NCBI RefSeq assembly: GCF_026651855.1
Contig: NZ_CP093280.1
Location: forward strand, 6,408,501 to 6,472,500
From: Pseudomonas silvicola
GTDB lineage: Bacteria > Pseudomonadota > Gammaproteobacteria > Pseudomonadales > Pseudomonadaceae
Reading direction: 5' to 3'
DNA: 64,000 nucleotides
Shown here: positions 9,389 to 18,458 of the stretch, piece by piece
Layout of the letters: each line of letters begins with the position of its first letter
Numbering within the stretch: position 1 is the first letter of the stretch
Position numbers and translations under genes: made by a program
Notes under the pieces: model-generated
Told to the model about the DNA's origin: nothing
Database searches by the model: none
The model's input: only the letters and a program-made list of their open reading frames with translations

Positions 9389-9705
9389 GGGCTCACCCCC
9401 AGCAGCACCCGGCCGCCCTCGACCCGCACGGGGTAAGTCTTGAGGTTGACGCACACCGGCGCCCCCAGTGCCTTGCCGGTGCGGTAATTGAAGCGGCCGT
9501 TGTGCTTGGGGCATTCGATGACATCGCCCATCACCAGGCCGTCGGCCAGGTGAATGGCTTCATGGGTGCAGCGCCCGTCGGTGGCAAAGAATTCGTCGTC
9601 GGCGGCGCGGTACACCGCGTATGTGTGCTGCTGGTGGTCGAAACGGATCACGTCTTCTTCGTCGATCTCGTCCACGGCGCACACATCGACCCATTGATCA
9701 TTCAT
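9385..9705 (-). CDS. MocE-family Rieske-type [2Fe-2S] ferredoxin
   Basis: 106-residue small Rieske ferredoxin. Both cluster-binding boxes are present: CTHEAIHLADG (C-x-H) near residue 46 and ECPKHNGRFN (C-x-x-H) near residue 66. The start MNDQWVDVCAVDEID gives a usual length. It lies between the oxygenase-like desaturase and the reductase, with a four-base ATGA overlap to the latter, which is the order expected of an electron chain. MocE homologues belong to the rhizopine demethylation system. Confidence 0.9.
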   Translation of the reverse strand: MNDQWVDVCAVDEIDEEDVIRFDHQQHTYAVYRAADDEFFATDGRCTHEAIHLADGLVMGDVIECPKHNGRFNYRTGKALGAPVCVNLKTYPVRVEGGRVLLGVSP

Positions 9706-9742
9706 GGCGGTCTCTCTTGTCATGGAAACGCTGGGGGCAGGT

Positions 9743-10825
9743 TCAGGCCACCGCCGATTCGCCGGGGTGGGGCACGGGGCGCTGCACGTGGCAGGTGGGG
9801 TCTTTGCGCTGGCGCCACACGGTTGGCAGGATTTCCCGGTATGCCTCCCACAGGCTGGCGTAAGGCGGCGGGCAATCGTGGCGAATGGCTTCATGCAGCT
9901 TGGGCAAGGCGTGGTACGGCACCATCGGAAACATGTGGTGCTCCAGGTGGTAGTTCATGTTCATGTACAGGAACCGCTGCACCGAGCTCATGTAGATGGT
10001 GCGGCAGTTGTAGCGATGGTCCAGCACGTCCTCGGCCAGCCCCACGTGCTGGGACACACCCCATATGTAGTTCAGCCAGCCGCCGTACAGGGTCGGCAGG
10101 CCGATGATCATCAGGGGCAGCCAGCTGTGCAGCACCAGTGCGGTACCCAGTGTAACGGCGTAGATCAGCAGCCAGGCCCGTGCGGTCCAGAACACCCGGA
10201 CGCTTTGGGAGTGCGGGATGAAAGTCTGCTCCTGCTCGTCCAGGCGGCCACCGGCATGACGAAACAGCGCGGCGCTGGTCTTGACCACATGGGGCAGGCT
10301 GAACAGGCTGAGGCACATCTTTACCAGGCTCGGCGGGCGCGGTTCGACGATCTCGGGGTCACGGCCGACGATGATGGTGTCGGTGTGATGACGGGCGTGG
10401 CTCCAGCGCCACACATGGGGCTCGAACATGATCATGAAGCTGGCCAGGTGGTACACCGCGTCGTTCAACCAGCGGGTCTTGAACGCGGTGCCGTGGCCGC
10501 ATTCATGCCAGCGGGCGTTGGCGGCGCTGCCATACAGCACACCGTAGGCGAAAAAGAACGGCACGCAGGCCCAACTGCCCCACAACCAGCAGCCCGCGCC
10601 GCCGGTGACCAGCAGTGCAAGCAGCCACAGGCCGGTGTCTCGCAGGGCCGGGCCGTCACGGCGCTGCATCAATTCTTTCATCTGTTTGCGGGGTACCGGC
10701 GACTGGTACCAGGTGGCTGAGGCCAACCCGAGTTCCACCGCGCGGGCGGCCTGGTCGCCGGTCAGGCGGTAATCGCGGCGCGCGGGCCGGGCACGGCGTT
10801 CCAACGCTGCACTGTAGTCGGACAT
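9743..10825 (-). CDS. MocD-like membrane di-iron oxygenase (fatty acid desaturase fold)
   Basis: 360-residue membrane enzyme with the three histidine boxes of the desaturase/hydroxylase family: RWHECGHGT near residue 105, 'WSHARHHTDT' near 140 and 'NYHLEHHMFP' near 310, with hydrophobic spans between them. As first gene of the operon with a Rieske ferredoxin and its reductase it matches MocD, proposed to demethylate 3-O-methyl-scyllo-inosamine in rhizobial rhizopine catabolism. A general fatty-acid desaturase is less likely because of the dedicated electron chain and the LacI sugar-type regulator next door. Confidence 0.88.
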   Translation of the reverse strand: MSDYSAALERRARPARRDYRLTGDQAARAVELGLASATWYQSPVPRKQMKELMQRRDGPALRDTGLWLLALLVTGGAGCWLWGSWACVPFFFAYGVLYGSAANARWHECGHGTAFKTRWLNDAVYHLASFMIMFEPHVWRWSHARHHTDTIIVGRDPEIVEPRPPSLVKMCLSLFSLPHVVKTSAALFRHAGGRLDEQEQTFIPHSQSVRVFWTARAWLLIYAVTLGTALVLHSWLPLMIIGLPTLYGGWLNYIWGVSQHVGLAEDVLDHRYNCRTIYMSSVQRFLYMNMNYHLEHHMFPMVPYHALPKLHEAIRHDCPPPYASLWEAYREILPTVWRQRKDPTCHVQRPVPHPGESAVA

Positions 10826-10919
10826 CTTGTTATTCTCCGCAGGCGTAAGGGGTGGGCGTGCCGGCCTTCCGCAACCGGCTCGCCTGGGCCAACCTTAGGT
10901 CTGCGCACGGTTCCCCTCA

Positions 10920-10991
10920 ATGCCTTGAAGACATTCACTCTCAAGCTATCATCGCAAGGGATGAACGCTTGATGGTTTTCTATCAAGGCAT
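10920..10991. promoter_or_regulatory. Paired inverted repeats in the moc-like/LacI divergent promoter
   Basis: Two nested inverted repeats lie just upstream of the LacI gene and about 95 bp upstream of mocD. ATGCCTTGA at 10920-10928 pairs with TCAAGGCAT at 10983-10991, and TCAAGC at 10941-10946 pairs with GCTTGA at 10967-10972. All four share a TCAAG/CTTGA core. They are good candidates for LacI-family operator half sites controlling both directions, by inference from position and symmetry. Confidence 0.5.
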
Positions 10992-11006
10992 GAACCAAGG
11001 GCCCCC

Positions 11007-12056
11007 ATGAACAAAAACAAACGCCCCACCATCGCCACTGTCGCTGCCCAGGCTGGCCTGAGCGTGGCCACCGTCGACCGGGTCCTCAACGCCCGTGCGC
11101 CGGTCAACGCCGAGACCGCCGAGCGGGTGTTCCACGCTGCCGAAGCGGTGGGCTACTTCGCCGCACGGCTGATTGGCCAGCGTATCAACGAACGAAAACC
11201 TGCCTACCGTTTCGGCGTGCTGTTGCTGGGCACCGCCCAGGCGTTCTACGGGCAGTTGCAGCACGCCATCGAGGAAGCCGCCCGACGCTACGGCGCGGCC
11301 AACCTCAGTTGCCACTTCGACCATGTGACAGACCGCAGCCCCGCCGCCATCATCGGCCAGATAGAGCGCCTGGCCGTGCAGTGCGACGCCCTGGCGGTGG
11401 TGAGCTTCAGCGACCCGGGAATCAACGCCTGCATCGAACAGATGCGCGCCGCTGGGGTGCCGGTGGTGGCCTTGCTGTCGGACGTGGATGAACGGGGCCG
11501 CACGCCGTATGTGGGCCTGGACAACCGCCAGGTGGGCCGTACCATGGGATGGCTGCTGGCCAGCCTGCGGGGCGAACGCCATGGCAGCGTAGGGGTGCTG
11601 TTGGGCGGCTATCGCTTCCTGTGCCACCAGGAGCGCGTCGCCGCCTTGTACGAGTACTTGGCGGAACACGCGCCACGGCTGACCCTGCTGGACCCGCTGA
11701 TCAACCTGGACAACGACCAACTGACCGAAGAAGCCACCCTCGACCTGCTGGCCCGCCACCCTGACCTGTGTGGCCTGTGCGTGGTGGGCGGCGGCGGTGA
11801 CGGCGTGATCAGCGCGCTGCGCCAGCGCCCGGTGCACCCGCGGCTGTGCAGCATCGTGCCGGAGTCGACCCCGCTGTCGCGCCAGGCCATGGCCGACGGC
11901 GTGCTGAGCCTGGTGATCGACTCCCAACCGCAACCCGTCGCGCAGGCATTGATCGACGTGCTGGTGGGCCTGCAACAGGCCCCTGACTTCGATGCCAGCC
12001 GCCAGCGGGTGTTCGTGCCATTGCAGATCATCACCCGGGAGAACATGGTGCCCTGA
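11007..12056 (+). CDS. LacI family transcriptional regulator of the moc-like operon
   Basis: 349-residue repressor. The N-terminal helix-turn-helix is clear (PTIATVAAQAGLSVATVDRV, LNARAPVNAETAERV), with the hinge region around residue 50. A periplasmic-binding-protein-like sugar domain follows: 'YRFGVLLLGTAQAFYGQLQ', ALAVVSFSDPGINACIEQM, 'VVALLSDVDERGRTPYVGLD'. This Peripla_BP subtype is common for regulators of inositol or amino-sugar use. It is divergent from mocD with a 180-bp shared promoter region holding inverted repeats, so it most likely controls that operon in response to a cyclitol or sugar. Confidence 0.9.
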   Translation: MNKNKRPTIATVAAQAGLSVATVDRVLNARAPVNAETAERVFHAAEAVGYFAARLIGQRINERKPAYRFGVLLLGTAQAFYGQLQHAIEEAARRYGAANLSCHFDHVTDRSPAAIIGQIERLAVQCDALAVVSFSDPGINACIEQMRAAGVPVVALLSDVDERGRTPYVGLDNRQVGRTMGWLLASLRGERHGSVGVLLGGYRFLCHQERVAALYEYLAEHAPRLTLLDPLINLDNDQLTEEATLDLLARHPDLCGLCVVGGGGDGVISALRQRPVHPRLCSIVPESTPLSRQAMADGVLSLVIDSQPQPVAQALIDVLVGLQQAPDFDASRQRVFVPLQIITRENMVP

Positions 12057-12079
12057 CCCTGCCCATGGCCCGCGGCCGC

Positions 12080-13141
12080 CTACTGGTAGCTGACTTTCAC
12101 GGTGGCCGTGCCTTTGACCAGGCCTGCCGTTACGCAGTGGCTGCCTGCTCCGCTCTGGTAATAGCGCACCCGGTAAGGCAAGTTGAACGCCGCGGTGCTG
12201 TTGAGCACCGCCCCCACCACCGCGGTGTCGCCCAGCACCACGGGCAGGTTGCTGGTGGCATCCAGTATCTGCAAGGCGACGCACGACGCCCCTTCACTGC
12301 TGCTCTGCGGTTTCAGCAGGCCCAGGCTGCCATCGGCGACCCATCGGTCGGCATCGATCGTCAGCGTGACGGCACCGTTGCTGCCCTTGCAGGTAAACGT
12401 CACTGGAAAGTCAGTGTCGCCGTGGGTGCTGCCCACGCCATTGAACCGGCTGGCGGGCACATCGGGCAGGTTCACCGACAGGTCGCCGATGTCGCAGGTG
12501 CCGGTTTCAGGCACGATTTCGCTGCCACCCCCGGTGATCCGCGTGGTCAGGAAGATGCCGCTGTTGAAGGGGTACGTCGCGTAGGCGATGTTGTTGGTGT
12601 AAGTGCCGGCGGCCAGCGCGCCCGACCCCACGGTATCGCTGAGCTTGATCAATTCCACCACCACGGAGCCCGTCACATTGAACACGAGGGTGTTTTGCGC
12701 CACCGAACCGCTGGTGCCCGGCATACCCAGGTTCCAGGTGGTCTTGTCGCCTGCGTAAAAGGGCGTCGTCGACCGTGCCTGAAGCCAGCTGGTTCGCATG
12801 CCCACGCCGGCGATGTTGGTGGTATAGACATTCTTGATCGCCGTGGATGTGCCCTGCATCACTCGCCATTCGGTGGTGTCCCCCGGCTTGCAGGACACAA
12901 TGGCGAAGAACGTACCGGCAATCGGAAACTCCTGGCTGTAGAACACCTCACCCACCGCCGTGCCGGACGGCACCGAAATCTTGCCCATGCCAATATCGAC
13001 CACCGCGCCCTCCTGGTAGTTGGGCATCATGCCGCACACCGCCCAGGCGGAGGAAGACAGCACCAGGCTGGCAAGCATGCCGATCGCACCCAGGAGGCGG
13101 CCGACCCGCGACGGCCGCACATATCCTTCGAACCTGCTCAT
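12080..13141 (-). CDS. Fimbrial tip adhesin (two-domain, MrkD/FimH-like)
   Basis: About 353 residues. A signal peptide (LLGAIGMLASLVLSSSAWA) leads a unique receptor-binding N-terminal half, followed by a pilin-type C-terminal domain ('ETGTCDIGDLSVNLPDVPAS', paired Cys, and the terminal beta-strand 'GTATVKVSYQ' typical of donor-strand-exchange subunits). The ATG at 13141 overlaps the usher stop by four bases (ATGA), so it is the last gene of the fimbrial operon. Being larger than the major pilin and last in the operon marks it as the tip adhesin. The ligand is unknown. Confidence 0.85.
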   Translation of the reverse strand: MSRFEGYVRPSRVGRLLGAIGMLASLVLSSSAWAVCGMMPNYQEGAVVDIGMGKISVPSGTAVGEVFYSQEFPIAGTFFAIVSCKPGDTTEWRVMQGTSTAIKNVYTTNIAGVGMRTSWLQARSTTPFYAGDKTTWNLGMPGTSGSVAQNTLVFNVTGSVVVELIKLSDTVGSGALAAGTYTNNIAYATYPFNSGIFLTTRITGGGSEIVPETGTCDIGDLSVNLPDVPASRFNGVGSTHGDTDFPVTFTCKGSNGAVTLTIDADRWVADGSLGLLKPQSSSEGASCVALQILDATSNLPVVLGDTAVVGAVLNSTAAFNLPYRVRYYQSGAGSHCVTAGLVKGTATVKVSYQ

Positions 13142-15741
13142 CGGCTGCTCAGGCCTGAGCCCGCGGCATGGATGCACGGCGCCTGAGTACTCATCAGGGG
13201 GTGGCCCGCCCCATGCTCGACCAGGCTATAGGCGATCTGGCAACTGGAGCCACCCTGCAGGTTGACCGACAGCGTGCCGGTGTCAGCGATGCCCTGGACA
13301 AAGGCATTGTTGCCCTGGCCTACCACGCCCACCACGTTGCCACCGGCGTCGCGCACATCGGCACCGAACGGCAGCGCGATATGCCCGCCGTTGGTGATAT
13401 GGATCACGGCCGATTGCCCGACACGCGTCTTGAAGTCCACCCGCACGATAGCGCCGGCGAACGGGGCGACCTGCTGGGAGGTGTTTTGAAAGGTAACGTC
13501 CATGGAGCTGCCCTTGGGGTCCAGATTGATGGTGTTCATGCGGTAAGGCGACAGGTACGGCATCACTCCGTAGCCGTGCTTGTCGAGCTGCAGGCCGGAT
13601 AGACCGCCAATGGTCGCGCCCTCGGCGCCTGGCGCCGACACCACGGCGATGGTCTCGCCGGTGTTGGGCGACAGGGTCACGCCGCCGCTGTGCAGCACCA
13701 TGCTGCCGTCGCTGCCCAGCGAGTAGGACTTGTAGTCACCGCCCTGCTCGTACGAGCCCCGAACGGTGCTGCGGGTCCCACGGTATTGGGCGTTGACGCT
13801 GCCCGACCCTGATGTGTTGGTATCGCTGGCCTGGGTCACGCCATAGCTCAGCCGCCCTTCGTCGTCGGCGGTACCGCTGAGGTAGTTGCGCAGCGTGCTG
13901 CCCTGCCCCGGTGTCGTGGTGTATTGGGTGCTCAGGGTCGGCGACCTGGCACTGCTGCCCAGCGGCAAGGTGAGGCTGAGGAAGTACTGAGTCTGAGCGC
14001 CCATGAACTGATCATCGTTGCGGCTGGCCGACAGGCTGTAGCTGACGTCGCCCAGGTTGCCATTGAAGCCCACCTGGAATTGCCGGCTGGACTTGTCCGT
14101 GCCACTCCAGCGCTTGCTGCTGGAGCCGGTCAGGAACACCGAGCCATAACTGCCCACCGGCTGGTCGATGCTGACGTCGAAGCGGTCCCGTTCGTTGCCG
14201 TTCCATAACCAGTCTTCCTGGAACGCAGGGTCCTTGACCCGCTCGCGGGCGTCGACCGCCTGCGACAGCGTCATGTACCGGGACGAGGAATAGCGGTACG
14301 CCGCCAGGGTGACATTGGTCTTGGTATCAGTCAGCATTTTGCTGTACGCCAGCTTCACACTGCGCCCGGACGCCGAGCCGTGGCCGTTGCCAAGGTCGGT
14401 CTGTTCCTGGGTCAGGTCCAGCGAAAACGCGCCCACCGGCGTGTTCAGGCCGGCGCCGAGCAACCCCGCGCGAAACCCCTCGCTGGCCTGGATACCACCA
14501 TAGCCGGTCAGGTAGTTATTGAAGCCGTAGTGCAACGTACCTTGCACCAGGTGGGCATCCGAGGCCATGGCCTGGTTGTACAGCTTGCCCGCCACCAGGT
14601 CATATTGGCTGCGCCCGGGGCGCAGCAGGTTGGTCACTGACGAATAGGGCACCGCAAAGCGCCGCTCACCACCGTCCGCCTCGGTAACCACCACATTGAG
14701 GTCACCGCCGTAACCGGTGGGGTACAGGTCGTCGATGACGAAGTTGCCGGGGGTCACGGTGGTCTGGTAAATCTTGATGTCGTTCTGCCAAACCTCGACC
14801 TTGGCGTTGGTGCGCGCGAAGCTGCGAATGGTCGGTGCGAAGCCGATCTGCGAGTCCGGGTACATGCGCTCGTCCGACGCCAGGCTGGCACCGCGCACGG
14901 CCACGCTATCGAAGCCCACGCCCTTGGTGTTGATCTCGCCCAGGGTGACCAGGCTCTTGAGCCCCGCCACCGGGCGCTGCACGTAGGTGGACAGCCTGTT
15001 CCACTGCGCCTTGGAGCCATTGGCCCAGGTGACATTGGCGTTGTGCCTGAACTGCCACAGGCCCAGGTTGAAGCCGCCCCGCAACCCCAGGTAGGCCGAG
15101 TCGGTGCTGCCGAAATCGTCATTCTGGGTACCGAAATAGTTCAGGTTGTAGTCCAGCTTCGCCGCTGTCACGCCTGGGTCCCAGTATTCGGGCTCGACAT
15201 ACCCACGGGGTATGCGGCGCAGGTTCGCCTGGGGAACCTGCAGGTACAGCTTCTGCTCCGACAGGTCGGCATAGGCGATCGCGTTGGGGATGGCGGCGGC
15301 CAGGGTACGGCAAGCCTGATGCTCTGACTGCGGCGGGGTATCGATGCCGATACGGCGCATCTCGGCCACCGTGAAACAGGCCTCGGCGATGTTGCCATGG
15401 CCCACATCGACGAACTCGATGCGGGCCCGCGAGGATTGCTTGCCGTTCAGGTAGATATCCAGGTCATAGTGCCCCGGTAACACGGGGTTGCCTTGCTGAT
15501 AGCGGGACATATCCAGGTGCTTGGCGCTACCCACCAGGAATGAGCTGTCGAACTGTGCATCCGGATGGACCGTTTGCGCAGCCGCCGGTGGCAGTGTCGG
15601 TTCAGCCGCCACGGCAGGCTTGGCAACCCAATGGCATATGACACACAGCACGGCCCAGAAGCGCAGGGCCGGGCCTGAAGTTGTGGCGCGCGGAAACCTT
15701 CCGCCCACGCAGAAAGAGCGAGCTAAACAGTTCATATTCAT
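13138..15741 (-). CDS. Fimbrial outer-membrane usher (FimD/PapC family)
   Basis: About 867-residue usher that assembles pilus subunits in the outer membrane. Family landmarks are 'AQFDSSFLVGSAKHLDMSRY' and 'LPGHYDLDIYLNG' in the N-terminal chaperone-binding domain. Others are YNLNYFGTQN, the barrel segment ERMYPDSQIGFAPTIRSFAR, the plug, and a C-terminal domain ending in 'GSSCQIAYSLVEH'. I chose the ATG giving MNMNCLARSF; a GTG at 15780 is another in-frame possibility, and neither has a good ribosome site. It lies 54 bp after the chaperone gene and overlaps the adhesin gene. Confidence 0.93.
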   Translation of the reverse strand: MNMNCLARSFCVGGRFPRATTSGPALRFWAVLCVICHWVAKPAVAAEPTLPPAAAQTVHPDAQFDSSFLVGSAKHLDMSRYQQGNPVLPGHYDLDIYLNGKQSSRARIEFVDVGHGNIAEACFTVAEMRRIGIDTPPQSEHQACRTLAAAIPNAIAYADLSEQKLYLQVPQANLRRIPRGYVEPEYWDPGVTAAKLDYNLNYFGTQNDDFGSTDSAYLGLRGGFNLGLWQFRHNANVTWANGSKAQWNRLSTYVQRPVAGLKSLVTLGEINTKGVGFDSVAVRGASLASDERMYPDSQIGFAPTIRSFARTNAKVEVWQNDIKIYQTTVTPGNFVIDDLYPTGYGGDLNVVVTEADGGERRFAVPYSSVTNLLRPGRSQYDLVAGKLYNQAMASDAHLVQGTLHYGFNNYLTGYGGIQASEGFRAGLLGAGLNTPVGAFSLDLTQEQTDLGNGHGSASGRSVKLAYSKMLTDTKTNVTLAAYRYSSSRYMTLSQAVDARERVKDPAFQEDWLWNGNERDRFDVSIDQPVGSYGSVFLTGSSSKRWSGTDKSSRQFQVGFNGNLGDVSYSLSASRNDDQFMGAQTQYFLSLTLPLGSSARSPTLSTQYTTTPGQGSTLRNYLSGTADDEGRLSYGVTQASDTNTSGSGSVNAQYRGTRSTVRGSYEQGGDYKSYSLGSDGSMVLHSGGVTLSPNTGETIAVVSAPGAEGATIGGLSGLQLDKHGYGVMPYLSPYRMNTINLDPKGSSMDVTFQNTSQQVAPFAGAIVRVDFKTRVGQSAVIHITNGGHIALPFGADVRDAGGNVVGVVGQGNNAFVQGIADTGTLSVNLQGGSSCQIAYSLVEHGAGHPLMSTQAPCIHAAGSGLSSR

Positions 15742-15795
15742 TACAACAACGTGGCGAGGTTTTACAACGAATAACGGCACTGTTGCCGAAGCGTA

Positions 15796-16536
15796 TTATT
15801 CGACCGTTGCGGTCAGTGTCTTCAATGCACCATAGTCATTGATGTAGTCGAACCGCACCTCGCCCTCTTTGGGGGCCGAGGCAGTCGTGCTTGCACGCTT
15901 GAGTTCGAATGTTTCCCGGCCACCGGGTGCAACCATGTGTGCACCCGAGTCGTCGCTCAAGACGCCGCCTGAATGGGCAACCACAAGCGTTGCAAACGAA
16001 ACGTGAAACGGTGATGAGTTAGTGCAGACCAATTGCCACCGGTCGCCGTTCTTCACCATCTTCCACTTTAACTGCTGTGCCGCTTCATGCAATGAACCGG
16101 CGAGTGCCCGGGGCCGATAAAATACTTTTATTCGGCTTTGAATGGCCAACAACAAGTTGTTCTTGCCCCTGGCGTCTGCTGACGTCGGCGGAATCTCCAG
16201 TACGTTCAGCCAGAACAGCGATTCGTGGTCCTGGGGCAGCGACGCACCATTGAACAGGATGCGCAGTGTCTGCGATGCCTGAGCCTCTATTCGGGTGACA
16301 GGCGGCATGATGAGAAACGGCGCCGCGCTGTTTTCAGGTGTCGAGTCACCGTGGCCATCATCCATCCACGACTGCACCAGGGCCGGTGTAGCGCCCTTGT
16401 TCGCCAGTGACAGCGTGACCTCCCGGTCCCCCTCGGGATAGATAAGCCGGGTGCCACCCAATACGACGTTCGCGTCGGCGGCGGCGCTCGACAGGCAAGC
16501 GACCAGACAGCCAATCAATAGAAAATATATCCGCAT
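15796..16536 (-). CDS. Periplasmic fimbrial chaperone (PapD/FimC family)
   Basis: 246-residue periplasmic chaperone with signal peptide (IYFLLIGCLVACLSSAAADA) and the two immunoglobulin-like domains. Seen are 'GGTRLIYPEGDREVTLSLAN' at the N-terminus, the F1/G1 segment 'QTLRILFNGASLPQDHESLF' (Arg of the active cleft is seen as TLRILF), WLNVLEIPP and 'IQSRIKVFYRP' with the conserved RIK-FYRP signature. It prevents aggregation of pilins and delivers them to the usher encoded next. Part of the four-gene operon pilin-chaperone-usher-adhesin. Confidence 0.93.
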   Translation of the reverse strand: MRIYFLLIGCLVACLSSAAADANVVLGGTRLIYPEGDREVTLSLANKGATPALVQSWMDDGHGDSTPENSAAPFLIMPPVTRIEAQASQTLRILFNGASLPQDHESLFWLNVLEIPPTSADARGKNNLLLAIQSRIKVFYRPRALAGSLHEAAQQLKWKMVKNGDRWQLVCTNSSPFHVSFATLVVAHSGGVLSDDSGAHMVAPGGRETFELKRASTTASAPKEGEVRFDYINDYGALKTLTATVE

Positions 16537-16582
16537 AATGGTGGGGTGCCCTCTGCGCGGCCACCGCGCAGAGGGCAGGTTC

Positions 16583-17140
16583 TCAGTTATAGCTCAGTTG
16601 ATATTTGACCTGGCTCTTGACCAGGCCCGCTGTCGATTCACCGGTGGCGTAGTACTGCACGCCATAGGTCATCTCGGCGGCGTTGTTGATCAGCGCAAAG
16701 CTCTTCGACGCGCCTGCATCACCGGGCTTGATCACACTGCTGTCATCCGTGTTGAACAGTTGCAGGCCCACTTGCGTGGCGGCGGTGGCACCGCTCAGCT
16801 GGTTCTTCAACAGGCCGGAACTGAGGTCCACCAGGCTCGCGTCGTAGAGAAATTGCGCGCGTACGTTCTTCACCGATGGCGAGCAGTTATCCACGGCAAT
16901 GCGGAAGTTCAGCGGTACCGCGGTGTCACCTGCCTGGGCCAGTTCGGCGACTTTCGCTGTCGCCAGGTCGACGGTGAAATCACCATTGGTACCGGTAGTG
17001 ACTTCGCAGGTTTCATCAGTGACCTTGCCATTGAAGGTAATGGTTCCGGTGTCCGCCGCCAATGCGGCCTGGGACATCAACGCAAGGCTTACCACGCTCA
17101 ATACCGCACTTCCCAACGACACCTTAAACTGCTTTTTCAT
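16583..17140 (-). CDS. Major fimbrial subunit (type 1-like pilin)
   Basis: About 185-residue pilin. After a signal peptide (VSLGSAVLSVVSLALMSQAA) ending near ALAADT come 'GTITFNGKVTDETCEV', with the first Cys of the pilin disulphide, DNCSPSVKNV with the second, and a C-terminal 'VKSQVKYQLSYN' beta-zipper strand with the near-terminal tyrosine. First gene of the operon, with 46 bp before the chaperone gene; the region upstream (to 17338) must hold the fimbrial promoter. Confidence 0.92.
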   Translation of the reverse strand: MKKQFKVSLGSAVLSVVSLALMSQAALAADTGTITFNGKVTDETCEVTTGTNGDFTVDLATAKVAELAQAGDTAVPLNFRIAVDNCSPSVKNVRAQFLYDASLVDLSSGLLKNQLSGATAATQVGLQLFNTDDSSVIKPGDAGASKSFALINNAAEMTYGVQYYATGESTAGLVKSQVKYQLSYN

Positions 17141-17338
17141 CACGTATTATCCATCCAGAAAGTTTCAGGCAAACGCCATCTTTATTCCGCGCGAAGTGCA
17201 TCCCTTATTGCCATCGGCGTCAGGCTGCATTCATGACGGCGGAACGATTATCGGTATTCGCTCAATAGTGGTCTTTGAAAAAATGCCGCGACTTGTAGAA
17301 ACAGCGCTTTATTCTTTCAACGTCGACAATAGTGTTTT

Positions 17339-18235
17339 TCAGCCACGCTCGTCTCGATAACTGGAGGGCGTGATGCCCATCAGGCTTTTGAAACTTGCGC
17401 ACATATGCGCGTGGTCCGAAAAGCCACACGCGTGGGCAATGTCGCTTAACGTTGATGTCTCGTTTCTTAGTAATTCACAGGCCTTGGTGACCCGCTCCAG
17501 TATCACGTACTGGTGAGGTGTCTGCCCCAGGGTGGCTCGGAACTGACGGATGAACGCCGAGCGCCCCAGGCCGGCGATCGCTGCCAGTTCCTCCACCCGC
17601 AGCGGCGCGCTCAGGTTGGCACGCAAATGCGCGATCACCGGGTCGAACGCTTGCATGCGCCGGGCACTGCCCACCTGGCCTCGCCAGGCATCGCGCAACT
17701 CCAGGGTATGGAACGCGATCGCCCGGGCCAGGTGCTCGGTTTTCATCGCTGCCACGCTGCCGGAGTGGTCCATGGCCTGCTTGATGCTTCGCAGCATCAG
17801 GCTCAGGCCGCGGTCCTGCAGGCCGAACATCGAGATCAGCGGCAGCCGCACGCGCTCCGCCGCATACACCGGGCTGTTGGCCACCTCCTCGAACACTTCG
17901 GCACGGATGAAGACATGCAGCACCCGGGTGGCATTGGCCAGGTCCACCTGCAATATTTCCTTGGGCCCGGTCACTACCATACTGTCAGGGCGCAGCAACC
18001 CGTGCTGGCGTCGGAAGTTGTTGTGCAGTTCAATTTTCAGCGGCCGCAACGGCACCACGAACCACATGTCCCGGGTTCGCCTGTAGGTGGCCTGGTGTGG
18101 CATTTCATCCGTGACTTCGGCATAGACCGTCTTCCACCCGAGGCCTTCGCTGGACTTGAGCAAGGACATGCCGGGGTGAAGCGTGAGGGGTGTGTCGCTG
18201 CGGCGGTACTCATGTTTAAACGGGTATTGAGGCAT
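17339..18235 (-). CDS. AraC family transcriptional regulator next to the fimbrial operon
   Basis: About 298 residues. The C-terminal double helix-turn-helix is clear: 'PLRVEELAAIAGLGRSAFIR', QFRATLGQTPHQYVILERV, STLSDIAHACGFSDHAHMC and 'SFKSLMGITPSSYRDERG'. The N-terminal half is a cupin-like sensor. I chose the ATG at 18235 (MPQYPFKHEY), preceded by AGGAC at suitable distance; an upstream TTG at 18277 would add 14 residues. It is transcribed toward the pilin gene 200 bp away on the same strand, so control of the fimbriae is plausible but inferred. Confidence 0.85.
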   Translation of the reverse strand: MPQYPFKHEYRRSDTPLTLHPGMSLLKSSEGLGWKTVYAEVTDEMPHQATYRRTRDMWFVVPLRPLKIELHNNFRRQHGLLRPDSMVVTGPKEILQVDLANATRVLHVFIRAEVFEEVANSPVYAAERVRLPLISMFGLQDRGLSLMLRSIKQAMDHSGSVAAMKTEHLARAIAFHTLELRDAWRGQVGSARRMQAFDPVIAHLRANLSAPLRVEELAAIAGLGRSAFIRQFRATLGQTPHQYVILERVTKACELLRNETSTLSDIAHACGFSDHAHMCASFKSLMGITPSSYRDERG

Positions 18236-18438
18236 GGCATGGGTCCTGAGCAAGCGAGTGCCATCCCACTGGTTCAACGTCGATTCATCTGGAATGGCAA
18301 CCGCGCGAACTGTTTCGGCTCTGTTGTGCCGATGACGCTGGCTGCGTTATCCGGTCAATTCTGCGGGTGTGGGTGAAGGGAGTCTTTAGGATAAATCTGA
18401 AAGTGCGCCACCTGCGGTGGCCCTGTCGGCCGCAGCGA

Positions 18439-18457
18439 GCCCTGCCCACGGCAGGGC
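18439..18457 (-). terminator. GC-rich hairpin after the response regulator gene
   Basis: A perfect 8-bp stem (GCCCTGCC / GGCAGGGC) with a 3-base loop lies immediately after the response-regulator stop codon. It has the position of a transcription terminator, but no U-rich tail follows on the minus strand, so it may only stabilise the mRNA end. Confidence 0.35.
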
Positions 18458-18458
18458 C

